Shown: positions 25,242 to 33,545 of the stretch, piece by piece | Layout of the letters: each line of letters begins with the position of its first letter | Position numbering within the stretch: position 1 is the first letter of the stretch | DNA from: CAIQNR01 sp031972475 | Lineage (GTDB): Bacteria; Babelota; Babeliae; Babelales; CAIQNR01 | Assembly: GCA_031972475.1 (NCBI GenBank) | Contig: DALYEP010000001.1 | Span: 682,001 to 746,000 of the forward strand | Direction: 5' to 3' | Length of the DNA: 64,000 bases | The notes under the pieces: model-generated | The model's database searches: none | The model's input: only the letters and a program-made list of their open reading frames with translations | Told to the model about the DNA's origin: nothing | Program-made: the position numbers and the translations under genes

Positions 25242-27047
25242 TTAATTCTTCTTACGCATGTTTGCTTGTAATACTTTTTTACGTAAGCGCACATGGTTTG
25301 GAGTAATTTCAACAAGCTCATCGCTTCCAATCCATTCCATACACATTTCTAATGTCATAAGGCGTGGAGGATTGATTTTAGCTGCTTCATCAGTTCCAGA
25401 AGAACGCATATTACTTAACTTCTTTTCTTTACATGGATTCACTTCAAGATCATTATCGCGTGAGTGTTCACCAATAATCATACCTTCATAAACATTTTCA
25501 CGAGCGCCAATAAAGAGATCGCCTCGAGGTTGTAAAGCATCAAGAGCATAGGTTGTTGTTACGCCACGTTCCATAGAAATTAAAGCCCCGCGTGTTCGTC
25601 CTGGAATTTCACCTTTGTATGATTCATAACCATGAAATGATGAATTCATAATACCAGTACCACGAGTATCGGTTAAAAATTGTCCACGAAAGCCAAGTAG
25701 TCCTCGTGAAGGAATGGTAAATTCTATACGAACGCGTGTTGAAAATTCTTCTTGTGTTATGTTTTTTATTTCTGCTTTACGCATACCAACGTGTTCAATA
25801 ATTAAACCTTGGTATTTATCTTCTACGTCGATAAGTACGTATTCAATAGGTTCGCATTTTTTACCATCTATAGTTTTGTAAATTACCTCAGGTGCAGAAA
25901 CTTGCATTTCAAAACCTTCGCGGCGCATTGTTTCTATTAAAATACCAAGATGTAATTGTCCACGGCCAGAAACTTTAAATGTTTCTGGAGATTCTGTTGG
26001 CTCTACACGAAGAGCAACATTTGTTTTAAGTTCTTTATCTAAACGCTCTTTAATATGGCGAGATGTTAATAATTTCCCATCTTGTCCGTTAAAAGGAGAG
26101 TTATTTACAGAAAGATAAATAGATACAGTTGGTTCATCAATAGCAACATATTCGCAAGGAATAGGGTTATTTGGAGAGCAGAGAGTTGATCCAATTTCTA
26201 TATTTTCGCAACCTGTAACTGCAACAATATCTCCAAAAGAAACTTCTTGTTGTTCAATTTTATTAAGACCTAAGAATGTATATAATTTAGTTGCTTTCAT
26301 AGGTCTACTGACAACATCGTTGTAACAATAAATAAATTGTTCGCCAACTTTTAAGGTTCCGCTCATAACACGACCAATAGCGATTGTTCCTAAAAAGTCT
26401 GAATGGTCTATATTAGTAATTAAAATTTGAAGTCCCTCGGCTTTTTCTACTGGAGCAGGGATGTCATTAATAATAGCTTGGAACATAGTGTCTAAAGAAT
26501 CGGTAGGGTTTTTAGGATCGCGTGTTGCAAAACCCATTCTTCCTGAACCATAAAGAACTGGAAAATCAAGCTGATCGTTTCTTTTTGCTAAATCTAAAAA
26601 GAGATCATGAATAAGTTCTTCTGTTTTTTCTATATCAGCATCTTTACGATCAATTTTGTTAACAAAAACAATAGGCTTTAAATTTAATGCAAGAGCTTTT
26701 TGTAAAACAAAACGTGTGCCAGGAAGCACCCCTTCTGCAGCATCTACAAGTAATAAAAACCCTTCAACCATTTGAAGTGTTCTTTCAACTTCACCGCCAA
26801 AGTCAGCGTGCCCAGGAGTATCTACAATGTTGATGTGATAATCGCCATAATTAATACCAGTGTTTTTTGCAAGAATAGTAATACCACGTTCTCTTTCAAG
26901 ATCATTAGAGTCCATAACGCGATCTGTTTGCATTTTCAGATCAAGCGTTCCAGATTGTTGTAGAAGCTTATCAACTAAAGTTGTTTTACCATGGTCTACG
27001 TGGGCAATAATAGCAATATTACGAATTTGAGAACGTGTCTTATTCAT
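25242..27047 (-). CDS. typA: Ribosome-associated GTPase TypA/BipA
   Basis: Translational GTPase that binds the ribosome and assists its assembly, notably under cold or stress. I take the ATG at 27047 (MNKTRSQIRN), giving 601 residues, the usual length; an upstream TTG would add 26 residues not seen in the family. G1 AHVDHGKTT, G3 DTPGHADFGGE and G4 NKIDRKDAD are present, as is the C-terminal BipA segment RGTGIMNSSFHGYE. It is transcribed away from the sodium symporter gene. Secure. Confidence 0.96.
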   Translation of the reverse strand: MNKTRSQIRNIAIIAHVDHGKTTLVDKLLQQSGTLDLKMQTDRVMDSNDLERERGITILAKNTGINYGDYHINIVDTPGHADFGGEVERTLQMVEGFLLLVDAAEGVLPGTRFVLQKALALNLKPIVFVNKIDRKDADIEKTEELIHDLFLDLAKRNDQLDFPVLYGSGRMGFATRDPKNPTDSLDTMFQAIINDIPAPVEKAEGLQILITNIDHSDFLGTIAIGRVMSGTLKVGEQFIYCYNDVVSRPMKATKLYTFLGLNKIEQQEVSFGDIVAVTGCENIEIGSTLCSPNNPIPCEYVAIDEPTVSIYLSVNNSPFNGQDGKLLTSRHIKERLDKELKTNVALRVEPTESPETFKVSGRGQLHLGILIETMRREGFEMQVSAPEVIYKTIDGKKCEPIEYVLIDVEDKYQGLIIEHVGMRKAEIKNITQEEFSTRVRIEFTIPSRGLLGFRGQFLTDTRGTGIMNSSFHGYESYKGEIPGRTRGALISMERGVTTTYALDALQPRGDLFIGARENVYEGMIIGEHSRDNDLEVNPCKEKKLSNMRSSGTDEAAKINPPRLMTLEMCMEWIGSDELVEITPNHVRLRKKVLQANMRKKN

Positions 27048-27193
27048 TCTTAATCTACCTAACTCATCATTAATGGATTTTTTTTCGACTAACAGACTTT
27101 TTTTAGTATGGATAAAAAATGACAATTCGTCAAAACTATGCGATAAATACAGGATATCTCTTCTCTTTAATTGCTAAGTCGTAGGAGTTTTTA

Positions 27194-28633
27194 ATGAATC
27201 TGAATATATGTGGATTTGGACTCTACTTTGTTGTTGTTGGCTTTGTAGCCTTATTTTCTTATTTTTTAACAAAGAGAAGTAATCATTCATATAATCAAAT
27301 AATGCTTGGTAATCGTTCTGTTAATTATGTATTAACAGCTCTTTCTGCTCATGCAAGTGATATGAGTGATTGGATTTTTATGGCTTTTCCAGCTTATTTA
27401 TACTCAAATGGTATGATTAGTTTTTGGATAGCAATTGGTCTTGTTGGTGGTATGTGGATAACTTGGAATTTTATAGCTCCACAACTTCGTAAAGCTACAG
27501 AAAAATATGATGCTTTAACTCTTTCAGCTTATTTCGAATCTCGATTTAATGACAATTCAGGATTTTTGCGTATTATTACTGCTCTTATTTCTTTTTTCTT
27601 TTTTTCTATTTATATAGCTGCAGGATTAAAAGGCTTTGGCTATTTGGGAGAGTCTTTGTTTGGAATTCCTTATCTACAAGGTATTTTTATAGGGATAACT
27701 GCTATGACTTTTTATATTGGTCTTGGTGGTTATAAAGCACTTGCATGGATTGATGCATTTCAGGCTATTTTTTTACTTTTGGTTATATGTATTGTTCCTT
27801 ATATTGCATTTTTAAAAATAGGGGGCTTGCCTACTATTATAGAAAGTGCTGAAAAATTTAGTATCTCTTTGTCTTTTTTTCCGACTTCGTTTACTGAGTT
27901 CATTAACGCTTTGCTTATGGCATTTAGTTGGGGTGTTGGTTATTTTGGAATGCCGCACGTTTTAACTAAGTTTATGGGTATTTCAGATGTAAAAAAAATG
28001 AAAAAAGCTCAATACCTAGGTCTTACATGGCAGGTAATTGTAATGTTGGCGTCAGGCGCAATTGGTCTTATTGGTATAGCCTTTTTTCCCGCTATTCTTG
28101 CAAATAAAGAGTTAGTTTTTATTGAAATGGTTAAAGGACTTTTTTCTCCTTTTGTAACAGGTATTATTTTATCTGCTGTTGCAGGAGCTACATTGTCGGC
28201 AACCGCAGCACAGATATTAGTAGTAATTTCTGTTATTGTAGAAGATTTATATCATAAGACTTTTCGTATACAAGCAAGTAATAATGAGCTTGTTTGGGTT
28301 TATAGAGCAAGTGTTTTGCTTGTAGGTTTTTTGAGTATAGTGGTTAGTTGCGACAAATCTACCAGTATTCAACAGTTAGTTCATTATGCATGGATGGGTT
28401 TTGGATCTTCTTTTGGACCATTAGTTCTTGTTTCTTTGCACAGTTCTTATATTAATCGTTATGGAGCTGCAGTAGGAATTATTGTTGGTGGAGTTTTTGC
28501 AGCAACATGGCATGTTATGGGCAAAGCATATATTTTTGCTGTTTCAGGTATTGATATTCCAGCTGTAATACCGGGCTTTATTATGAGTATGATTTTTTTA
28601 TATGTAGTTTCGTTTTTTACTAATAATAAATAA
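27194..28633 (+). CDS. Sodium/solute symporter, PutP-like
   Basis: 479-residue SSS-family transporter with about 13 membrane helices. The first helices with MLGNRSVNYVLTALSAHASDMSDW and GLVGGMWITWNFIAPQLR match the proline/sodium symporter branch; SAVAGATLSATAAQILVVIS in the eighth helix region is also typical. Substrate is probably proline or another small amino acid, imported with Na+. GTAGGAG precedes the ATG. Such uptake suits an organism relying on a host for nutrients. Exact substrate is uncertain. Confidence 0.9.
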   Translation: MNLNICGFGLYFVVVGFVALFSYFLTKRSNHSYNQIMLGNRSVNYVLTALSAHASDMSDWIFMAFPAYLYSNGMISFWIAIGLVGGMWITWNFIAPQLRKATEKYDALTLSAYFESRFNDNSGFLRIITALISFFFFSIYIAAGLKGFGYLGESLFGIPYLQGIFIGITAMTFYIGLGGYKALAWIDAFQAIFLLLVICIVPYIAFLKIGGLPTIIESAEKFSISLSFFPTSFTEFINALLMAFSWGVGYFGMPHVLTKFMGISDVKKMKKAQYLGLTWQVIVMLASGAIGLIGIAFFPAILANKELVFIEMVKGLFSPFVTGIILSAVAGATLSATAAQILVVISVIVEDLYHKTFRIQASNNELVWVYRASVLLVGFLSIVVSCDKSTSIQQLVHYAWMGFGSSFGPLVLVSLHSSYINRYGAAVGIIVGGVFAATWHVMGKAYIFAVSGIDIPAVIPGFIMSMIFLYVVSFFTNNK

Positions 28634-28644
28634 CTTCATAATCA

Positions 28645-31600
28645 TTATTTATTTGGCAAAGCAAGTTGCATTTTTTTTGTGAAATCACCTTTGGCAATAA
28701 AGTCTTCAAGAGATTCTAGATTTGATGGCGAATCTACTTGATATACAAATGTGTTTTTAGGATCAATAGTTATAGATTTGTTTTCTGCTCCATGAGTAAA
28801 AGCAGCTATTTTAAATTCTCCATTAAGCTTAAAATATTTGACTTGATTAAATTTTTCTGAATTTTTATTTATATTTATAAAACGATCTTTTTCTGTTTTT
28901 ATATCAAAAATAGGTTGAGCTGGCGTCATGGTAGATAATTCTTTAAATGATCCAGCTTGTATAAAGGAAGTAAGTGTTTGATATATTCCTTGAGAATTAA
29001 TTATAATATTGTCGGCATCAAAATTATCAATCACAACTTCTTTACCATTTAAATAGGTATGAATTGCAAGAATACCATTAAGTTTAAAATATTTAATTTC
29101 ATCAAAAAAACTTGATGACCCAAGTAGTTTAATAGGTATATTTTTTTCTGATTTAATATCAAAAATAGGAGGAGTTTCTGTAATGGTAAACAAACCATTA
29201 AAATTATTTTTTGCTATAAATTCTTTTAATGTTTCAGATGTTCCATTTGAACTATTTTTAACAGTTACATTTTCAGGATCAAAGTTTTCAATATTAACAG
29301 GAGATCCATTTCTGTAAGGATAAGGAGTTTTTATTCCATTAACAAAAAAACCTTTAATTTCATCAAAAAAACCAGAAGTTCCTAATATTTTAAGATCTTT
29401 TTTGCTTTCTTTTTTTATATCAAAAAGAAGAGAGCCGACAGCAATATAATATTTACCTGTATAATTATTTTTCTCTATAAATTGATTAAGCGGTTCTACT
29501 TGATTGTTGTCATTGTTTACAACAGTAATATCTGAGGGGTTAAAGTCTTTTTCTGTAATTGGATTATTGTTTAAATATGGATATACAGTCCCCTCTCCAT
29601 TACTGATAACGTATTTGATTTCATTAAAAGTAATTGAAGCGCTTAATGATTTAAGAGGGTTTCCATCTTTACTTTTAAGACTAAAAATTTCTGGATTTGA
29701 TTCAATATAATAAGGAGATTTAAAGCCTAATTGATTGAGTTTATCTATAATGATGTTTGATGCATTATTGTTTTTTATATCAATTGAGTAATCTTTAATT
29801 ACATTTTCAATATCTTCTAAAAATATATTGAAAGTTTTTTTATTTTTATTGGCATCAATTATTATAATGTTTTTTGTTATTGGATTATTAATTTCAACTG
29901 GTTGCTCATTTAAAAAGTAAGAAATTTTTAATTTTGAATCGGTAGTGTTTTTTGGATAGTTAATTTTAATTTGATTAAATTCTTCATTCATCCCAATGAT
30001 TTCTAAGACTTTTTTTTGAATGGAATATATCTCCATTAAAGGGCTTTTAACAGTTATAAAACAAGGATCTGTAAATATTCCTTCATCAAGGTATTCAGAT
30101 AGATTCTTTGAAGAGTTATTTTTTTGATTAACGACAATTGTTTCCATAAGATCTGCAAAATCGATGGCAACAATCTTATTGTTCATATATGCATTAATAG
30201 TTGGAGCTTCGTTAATTTTAAAGTATTTAATTTCATTAAAAGGAGTTGTTGATGAACCAATAATTATTGGTTGATTTTTATTTGTTTTAATAGAAAAAAT
30301 AGGTGGTGCTGCATCTATAAAAAAAGTTCCTTTAAATTTATTATTTTGAATAAATTGAGTAAGTGTTGTTGTAGTATTGCTGGTAACCAGAATGTTGTCA
30401 TAATCAAAATTATCAACAATGACAGAGCCTCCTTCCTTGTAGGTTGCTACTGATATAGCTCCATCGTTTGAAAAAAGTGTTATTTGATCAAAAGGGACTG
30501 TTGAGCCAAGGAGTGTTATAGCCTCATTATTTTTTGTTTTTATAGTGCAAAGTTCTTGATTAAGAGAAAAATAATAAGGTTCTGAGTATGTATTATTAGG
30601 CTCTAAGATTGTTAAAGGTTCTTTGTCATCGATAACTTGAATAAGAATATTTTTCTTAGTGAAATGATTTTTTATAAAATCGTTAAAGGATTCTTTTTCT
30701 GTTGTAGAACTTATAGAAATGTTTGAAGTATTAAGTGTTGGTAGGTTGATTAATACTGCATTAAGATAGGCTTTTGTAATAATTGAGTCTTTTGAAGTAT
30801 AAAGAACAAGATTATCAAAGGGAGCAGTTTCATTATTAATATTGATAGGATATTGGCCTTCTGCTGAAAGTGAACATAAATAAGAAGCTTCATATGCGGT
30901 AAATGTTTCAAATCGAGAGCCTTTTTTTATAGCCTCTATTGTTTCGTTTAAGTTTTTAAAACTAAGTGCAGCAGCAAGCTGGTTATTGTTTGTGTAAAAG
31001 TTTATTAAAGATTCTTTATTTGTTTCATTAAAATTTGTCACCCCTACAAATTCAGATTCAGCATTGTAAAGTTCGATATAGTAATTTTGGGGAGCATTTT
31101 TTAAAAAAATTTTTACTTGCATATTTGTAATTGTTCCATCTCCTGAAATAATATTTAAAGGACCGCTTAAAGCTTCCATTTTTGATTTAAGCATAAAGCA
31201 ATAAACTGGAGATTCTGGGTTGTCATAAGGTTCTTTTGTTATATATTCTAAATCAGGTTCATTTTCTGGCTGGTCGCAATTAAAAATTGATGTTACATTT
31301 TCAAATAATTGTTTAATTTGATTTGAAGAATTATTGATAGTGTTGATTAAATTGTAATCTGCGCTTGAGGATGTGGTTTTTAAAAGATCTATCAGATTTG
31401 CTCTGTCTCCTATCAGTTCTCTTGATATTAAACTTTTTATTATTGGAATATTTTTATTTTTTATTGCCAATTCTAATGGAGAAATATCGTTATCTTGAGC
31501 TATTAAAATACCAATTGCTCCTGCTGATATTAAGAGATCAGTTATCATAAGATTGTTATAATATACAGTCCAGTAAAGCAGACTTGAGTCTTTTGAGTCA

Positions 31601-31794
31601 GTCACATTAATAGTTTCTGCGTTAATTTTATTTTGAAAAATAAGGGGCAAAATCTCTTTAAAATTTCCTAATTGTGCTTTTTGTTGAACAGATTCAAAGC
31701 TACTTGTTGTTGAATATGGATTTTGGTTTGAAGATTGTAGTGTTGTGTGTAGTAAAATTGTTGCAATAGTAAGATATTTTATAATTGTTTTCAT
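28645..31794 (-). CDS. Secreted repeat protein with ankyrin-like N-terminus
   Basis: 1049 residues from ATG 31794 (AAAGAG upstream; a start 11 codons earlier would bury the signal peptide MKTIIKYLTIATILLHTTLQ). Residues about 50-130 look like ankyrin repeats (SLLYWTVYYNNLMITDLLIS and SPLELAIKNKNIPIIKSLIS). From about residue 300 to the end there are eight related units of 84-115 residues, each with a core like FDIKSEKNxPIKLLGSS, FDEIKYFKLNG, YLNG and a TLxEFI helix. No matching known repeat family comes to mind. Possibly an exported surface or host-directed protein; function unknown. Confidence 0.82.
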   Translation of the reverse strand: MKTIIKYLTIATILLHTTLQSSNQNPYSTTSSFESVQQKAQLGNFKEILPLIFQNKINAETINVTDSKDSSLLYWTVYYNNLMITDLLISAGAIGILIAQDNDISPLELAIKNKNIPIIKSLISRELIGDRANLIDLLKTTSSSADYNLINTINNSSNQIKQLFENVTSIFNCDQPENEPDLEYITKEPYDNPESPVYCFMLKSKMEALSGPLNIISGDGTITNMQVKIFLKNAPQNYYIELYNAESEFVGVTNFNETNKESLINFYTNNNQLAAALSFKNLNETIEAIKKGSRFETFTAYEASYLCSLSAEGQYPININNETAPFDNLVLYTSKDSIITKAYLNAVLINLPTLNTSNISISSTTEKESFNDFIKNHFTKKNILIQVIDDKEPLTILEPNNTYSEPYYFSLNQELCTIKTKNNEAITLLGSTVPFDQITLFSNDGAISVATYKEGGSVIVDNFDYDNILVTSNTTTTLTQFIQNNKFKGTFFIDAAPPIFSIKTNKNQPIIIGSSTTPFNEIKYFKINEAPTINAYMNNKIVAIDFADLMETIVVNQKNNSSKNLSEYLDEGIFTDPCFITVKSPLMEIYSIQKKVLEIIGMNEEFNQIKINYPKNTTDSKLKISYFLNEQPVEINNPITKNIIIIDANKNKKTFNIFLEDIENVIKDYSIDIKNNNASNIIIDKLNQLGFKSPYYIESNPEIFSLKSKDGNPLKSLSASITFNEIKYVISNGEGTVYPYLNNNPITEKDFNPSDITVVNNDNNQVEPLNQFIEKNNYTGKYYIAVGSLLFDIKKESKKDLKILGTSGFFDEIKGFFVNGIKTPYPYRNGSPVNIENFDPENVTVKNSSNGTSETLKEFIAKNNFNGLFTITETPPIFDIKSEKNIPIKLLGSSSFFDEIKYFKLNGILAIHTYLNGKEVVIDNFDADNIIINSQGIYQTLTSFIQAGSFKELSTMTPAQPIFDIKTEKDRFININKNSEKFNQVKYFKLNGEFKIAAFTHGAENKSITIDPKNTFVYQVDSPSNLESLEDFIAKGDFTKKMQLALPNK

Positions 31795-31894
31795 ACAGTA
31801 CTCTTTTTTAAAATTATAATTTTTCATCTATAAATCTTATTGAATTGATATTCTAAAAATCAATAAGCGTAATCAAATAGATATTTTTTTTGAT

Positions 31895-31922
31895 TTGACT
31901 TACTTGTTTGGAGCGTTAAGAT
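31895..31922 (+). promoter_or_regulatory. Probable promoter of the OmpH/Skp-like gene
   Basis: TTGACT (31895-31900) and TAAGAT (31917-31922) are separated by 16 bp, about 45 bp before the ATG at 31967. The divergently oriented repeat-protein gene begins on the other side. Confidence 0.5.
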
Positions 31923-31966
31923 TCTTATCAATATTTTGTTAATGTTGTTTTATAGAAAGGATTCAT

Positions 31967-32533
31967 ATGAAAAAATTAATGATAGCATTTTTATGGGCAG
32001 GTATGATGTTTGAAGCTCAAGCTGGAAATTCTTTAGTTAAATCTGAACACAAGTCTCATTATGGCCATGATGATATTGTTGTTGTTAATGTAGCGGAAGT
32101 TTTCCAAGCTCTTATTGAAGTTCAAGACTGGATGAAAGACTTGCAAAATGTTTTAATGAAAAAAGTTGAATCAATTAAAAAAATGGAACAAGAAGTTACT
32201 CAACGTGAACGAGATTTTCCAATTAAGTCTAAAAACTTAACAGCCGAAGCTCGTGAACGTGAGCGTATGGAAATTGAAAGATTGAACTATGAAATAAGAA
32301 TTCAAACACAAAGTATTGAAGTAAAAAAGCAAGAAGATCAAGTGATTATGCAGCAAAAAATTGGTGATAAAATTAAAGATTTTTGTAAAAAAATGGGATG
32401 GAAAATTGTTATCCCTGTAGCAATTTACGCAGATGCTTCTGTAGATAAAACATCAGTTGTTATTGATGGTATGAATAAAGAATATGCAAAACAAAAAGAG
32501 GCAAAAAAGGCTGCTTCTAATTTAAAAAAATAA
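31967..32533 (+). CDS. OmpH/Skp-like periplasmic chaperone
   Basis: 188 residues with signal peptide MKKLMIAFLWAGMMFEAQA (cleavage after AQA). The mature part has the OmpH pattern: a short strand (DDIVVVNVAEVFQ), a long charged coiled-coil arm from about residue 50 to 130, then KIVIPVAIYADASVDKTSVV closing the body. Skp-type chaperones hold unfolded outer-membrane proteins, which implies a Gram-negative envelope. No bamA or lpxD neighbour is present. It appears to be a single-gene transcript with its own promoter and a strong terminator. Confidence 0.8.
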   Translation: MKKLMIAFLWAGMMFEAQAGNSLVKSEHKSHYGHDDIVVVNVAEVFQALIEVQDWMKDLQNVLMKKVESIKKMEQEVTQRERDFPIKSKNLTAEARERERMEIERLNYEIRIQTQSIEVKKQEDQVIMQQKIGDKIKDFCKKMGWKIVIPVAIYADASVDKTSVVIDGMNKEYAKQKEAKKAASNLKK

Positions 32534-32550
32534 ATTAGTTAATTTTGTAT

Positions 32551-32593
32551 AAAAAGAGTTGGTAGCTAAATTTAGTTACCAACTCTTTTTTTT
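32551..32593 (+). terminator. Rho-independent terminator after the OmpH/Skp-like gene
   Basis: AAAAAGAGTTGGTAGCTAAA pairs with the following complementary arm with one G-U, ending in eight T (32586-32593). The pairing continues almost to the dyad centre. It is one of the clearest terminators in the window. Confidence 0.88.
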
Positions 32594-32614
32594 AATAAAA
32601 AGGATAAGTTCATT

Positions 32615-33157
32615 ATGGTTAACTCAATTACAAATATTAAGGCAATTATTGGCCTTGGTAATCCAGGATTTCAATATCTTTATACTCGTCATAATATAGG
32701 GTTTCGTGTACTTGATGCATTTGCTCAAAAATACGATGCACATTGGGAACAAAAAGAAAATATGATGATTGCTGAAATCGTTTTTAATAATCAAAAAATA
32801 TTTTTGATAAAGCCTCAAACATATATGAATAATTCTGGTCGAGTTATGAACTATTTGCATAAAAAGGGCATCAAAGATGAAAATACTTTAGTTATTCACG
32901 ATGAATTGGAAAAACCTTTTGGCTCGTTGCTTTTAAAGCAAGGTGGCAGTCATAAAGGTCATAATGGATTAAAATCTATTATTAGCGTTGCAGGACTTAA
33001 TTTTTGGAGATTAAAATTTGGTATTGGAAGACCTTTAAATAAAGAAGAAGTTCCTCATTATGTGCTCCAAGATTTTAAAGAATCTCAGCTTGATTTAGAA
33101 ACTTTAATAAATAAATCGGTCGATATGATAACTAATTTTATTTCTGGAAATAGCTAA
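32615..33157 (+). CDS. pth: Peptidyl-tRNA hydrolase
   Basis: Releases tRNA from peptidyl-tRNA that drops off ribosomes; essential in most bacteria. 180 residues with IIGLGNPG (N16), TRHNIGF (catalytic H26), PQTYMNNSG, VIHDELE (catalytic Asp) and GGSHKGHNGLKSI. AAAAGGATAAG precedes the ATG. Its 3' end overlaps the convergent Nudix gene by 20 bp. Secure. Confidence 0.97.
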   Translation: MVNSITNIKAIIGLGNPGFQYLYTRHNIGFRVLDAFAQKYDAHWEQKENMMIAEIVFNNQKIFLIKPQTYMNNSGRVMNYLHKKGIKDENTLVIHDELEKPFGSLLLKQGGSHKGHNGLKSIISVAGLNFWRLKFGIGRPLNKEEVPHYVLQDFKESQLDLETLINKSVDMITNFISGNS

Positions 33158-33545
33158 TAATTTTTTTATGAGCTTCAATTGGGTACAATACTATTGAAGA
33201 AAGTTTTTCATAAGGAACCCATTCAAGTATAAATTGATTTTCTTCTGAATGATATTGCGCCTCTTCACCTCCAAGCCTAGGCTCTCCTGACCATGACTCT
33301 GCTAAAAAATAATACTCAAGCCTTGATTGATTCGTAAGTTTTAAAAAAAGCTCTCCTATTTTTACATCAAGTCCCGTCTCTTCTTTAAGTTCACGCACAG
33401 CGCATTGTTCAGGAGTTTCTTGCTCTTCTAAATGTCCACCAATAATTGCATAATAATGAACATTTTTTTTTATACGGTGCATAAGAAGAAGAGTATTATT
33501 TTTAGTCATAATAATGCCAGCTCGCGCATTCAGGTTTTCTTTCAT
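33138..33545 (-). CDS. Nudix hydrolase
   Basis: 135 residues from ATG 33545, which overlaps the alaS stop as ATGA; the longer open frame lies within alaS. The Nudix box Gx5Ex7REUxEExGU is complete (GHLEEQE, then RELKEETGL). Such enzymes hydrolyse a nucleoside diphosphate linked to another moiety; the substrate cannot be told from sequence. Translational coupling to alaS suggests co-expression. The 3' end overlaps pth in the opposite direction. Confidence 0.92.
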   Translation of the reverse strand: MKENLNARAGIIMTKNNTLLLMHRIKKNVHYYAIIGGHLEEQETPEQCAVRELKEETGLDVKIGELFLKLTNQSRLEYYFLAESWSGEPRLGGEEAQYHSEENQFILEWVPYEKLSSIVLYPIEAHKKIISYFQK

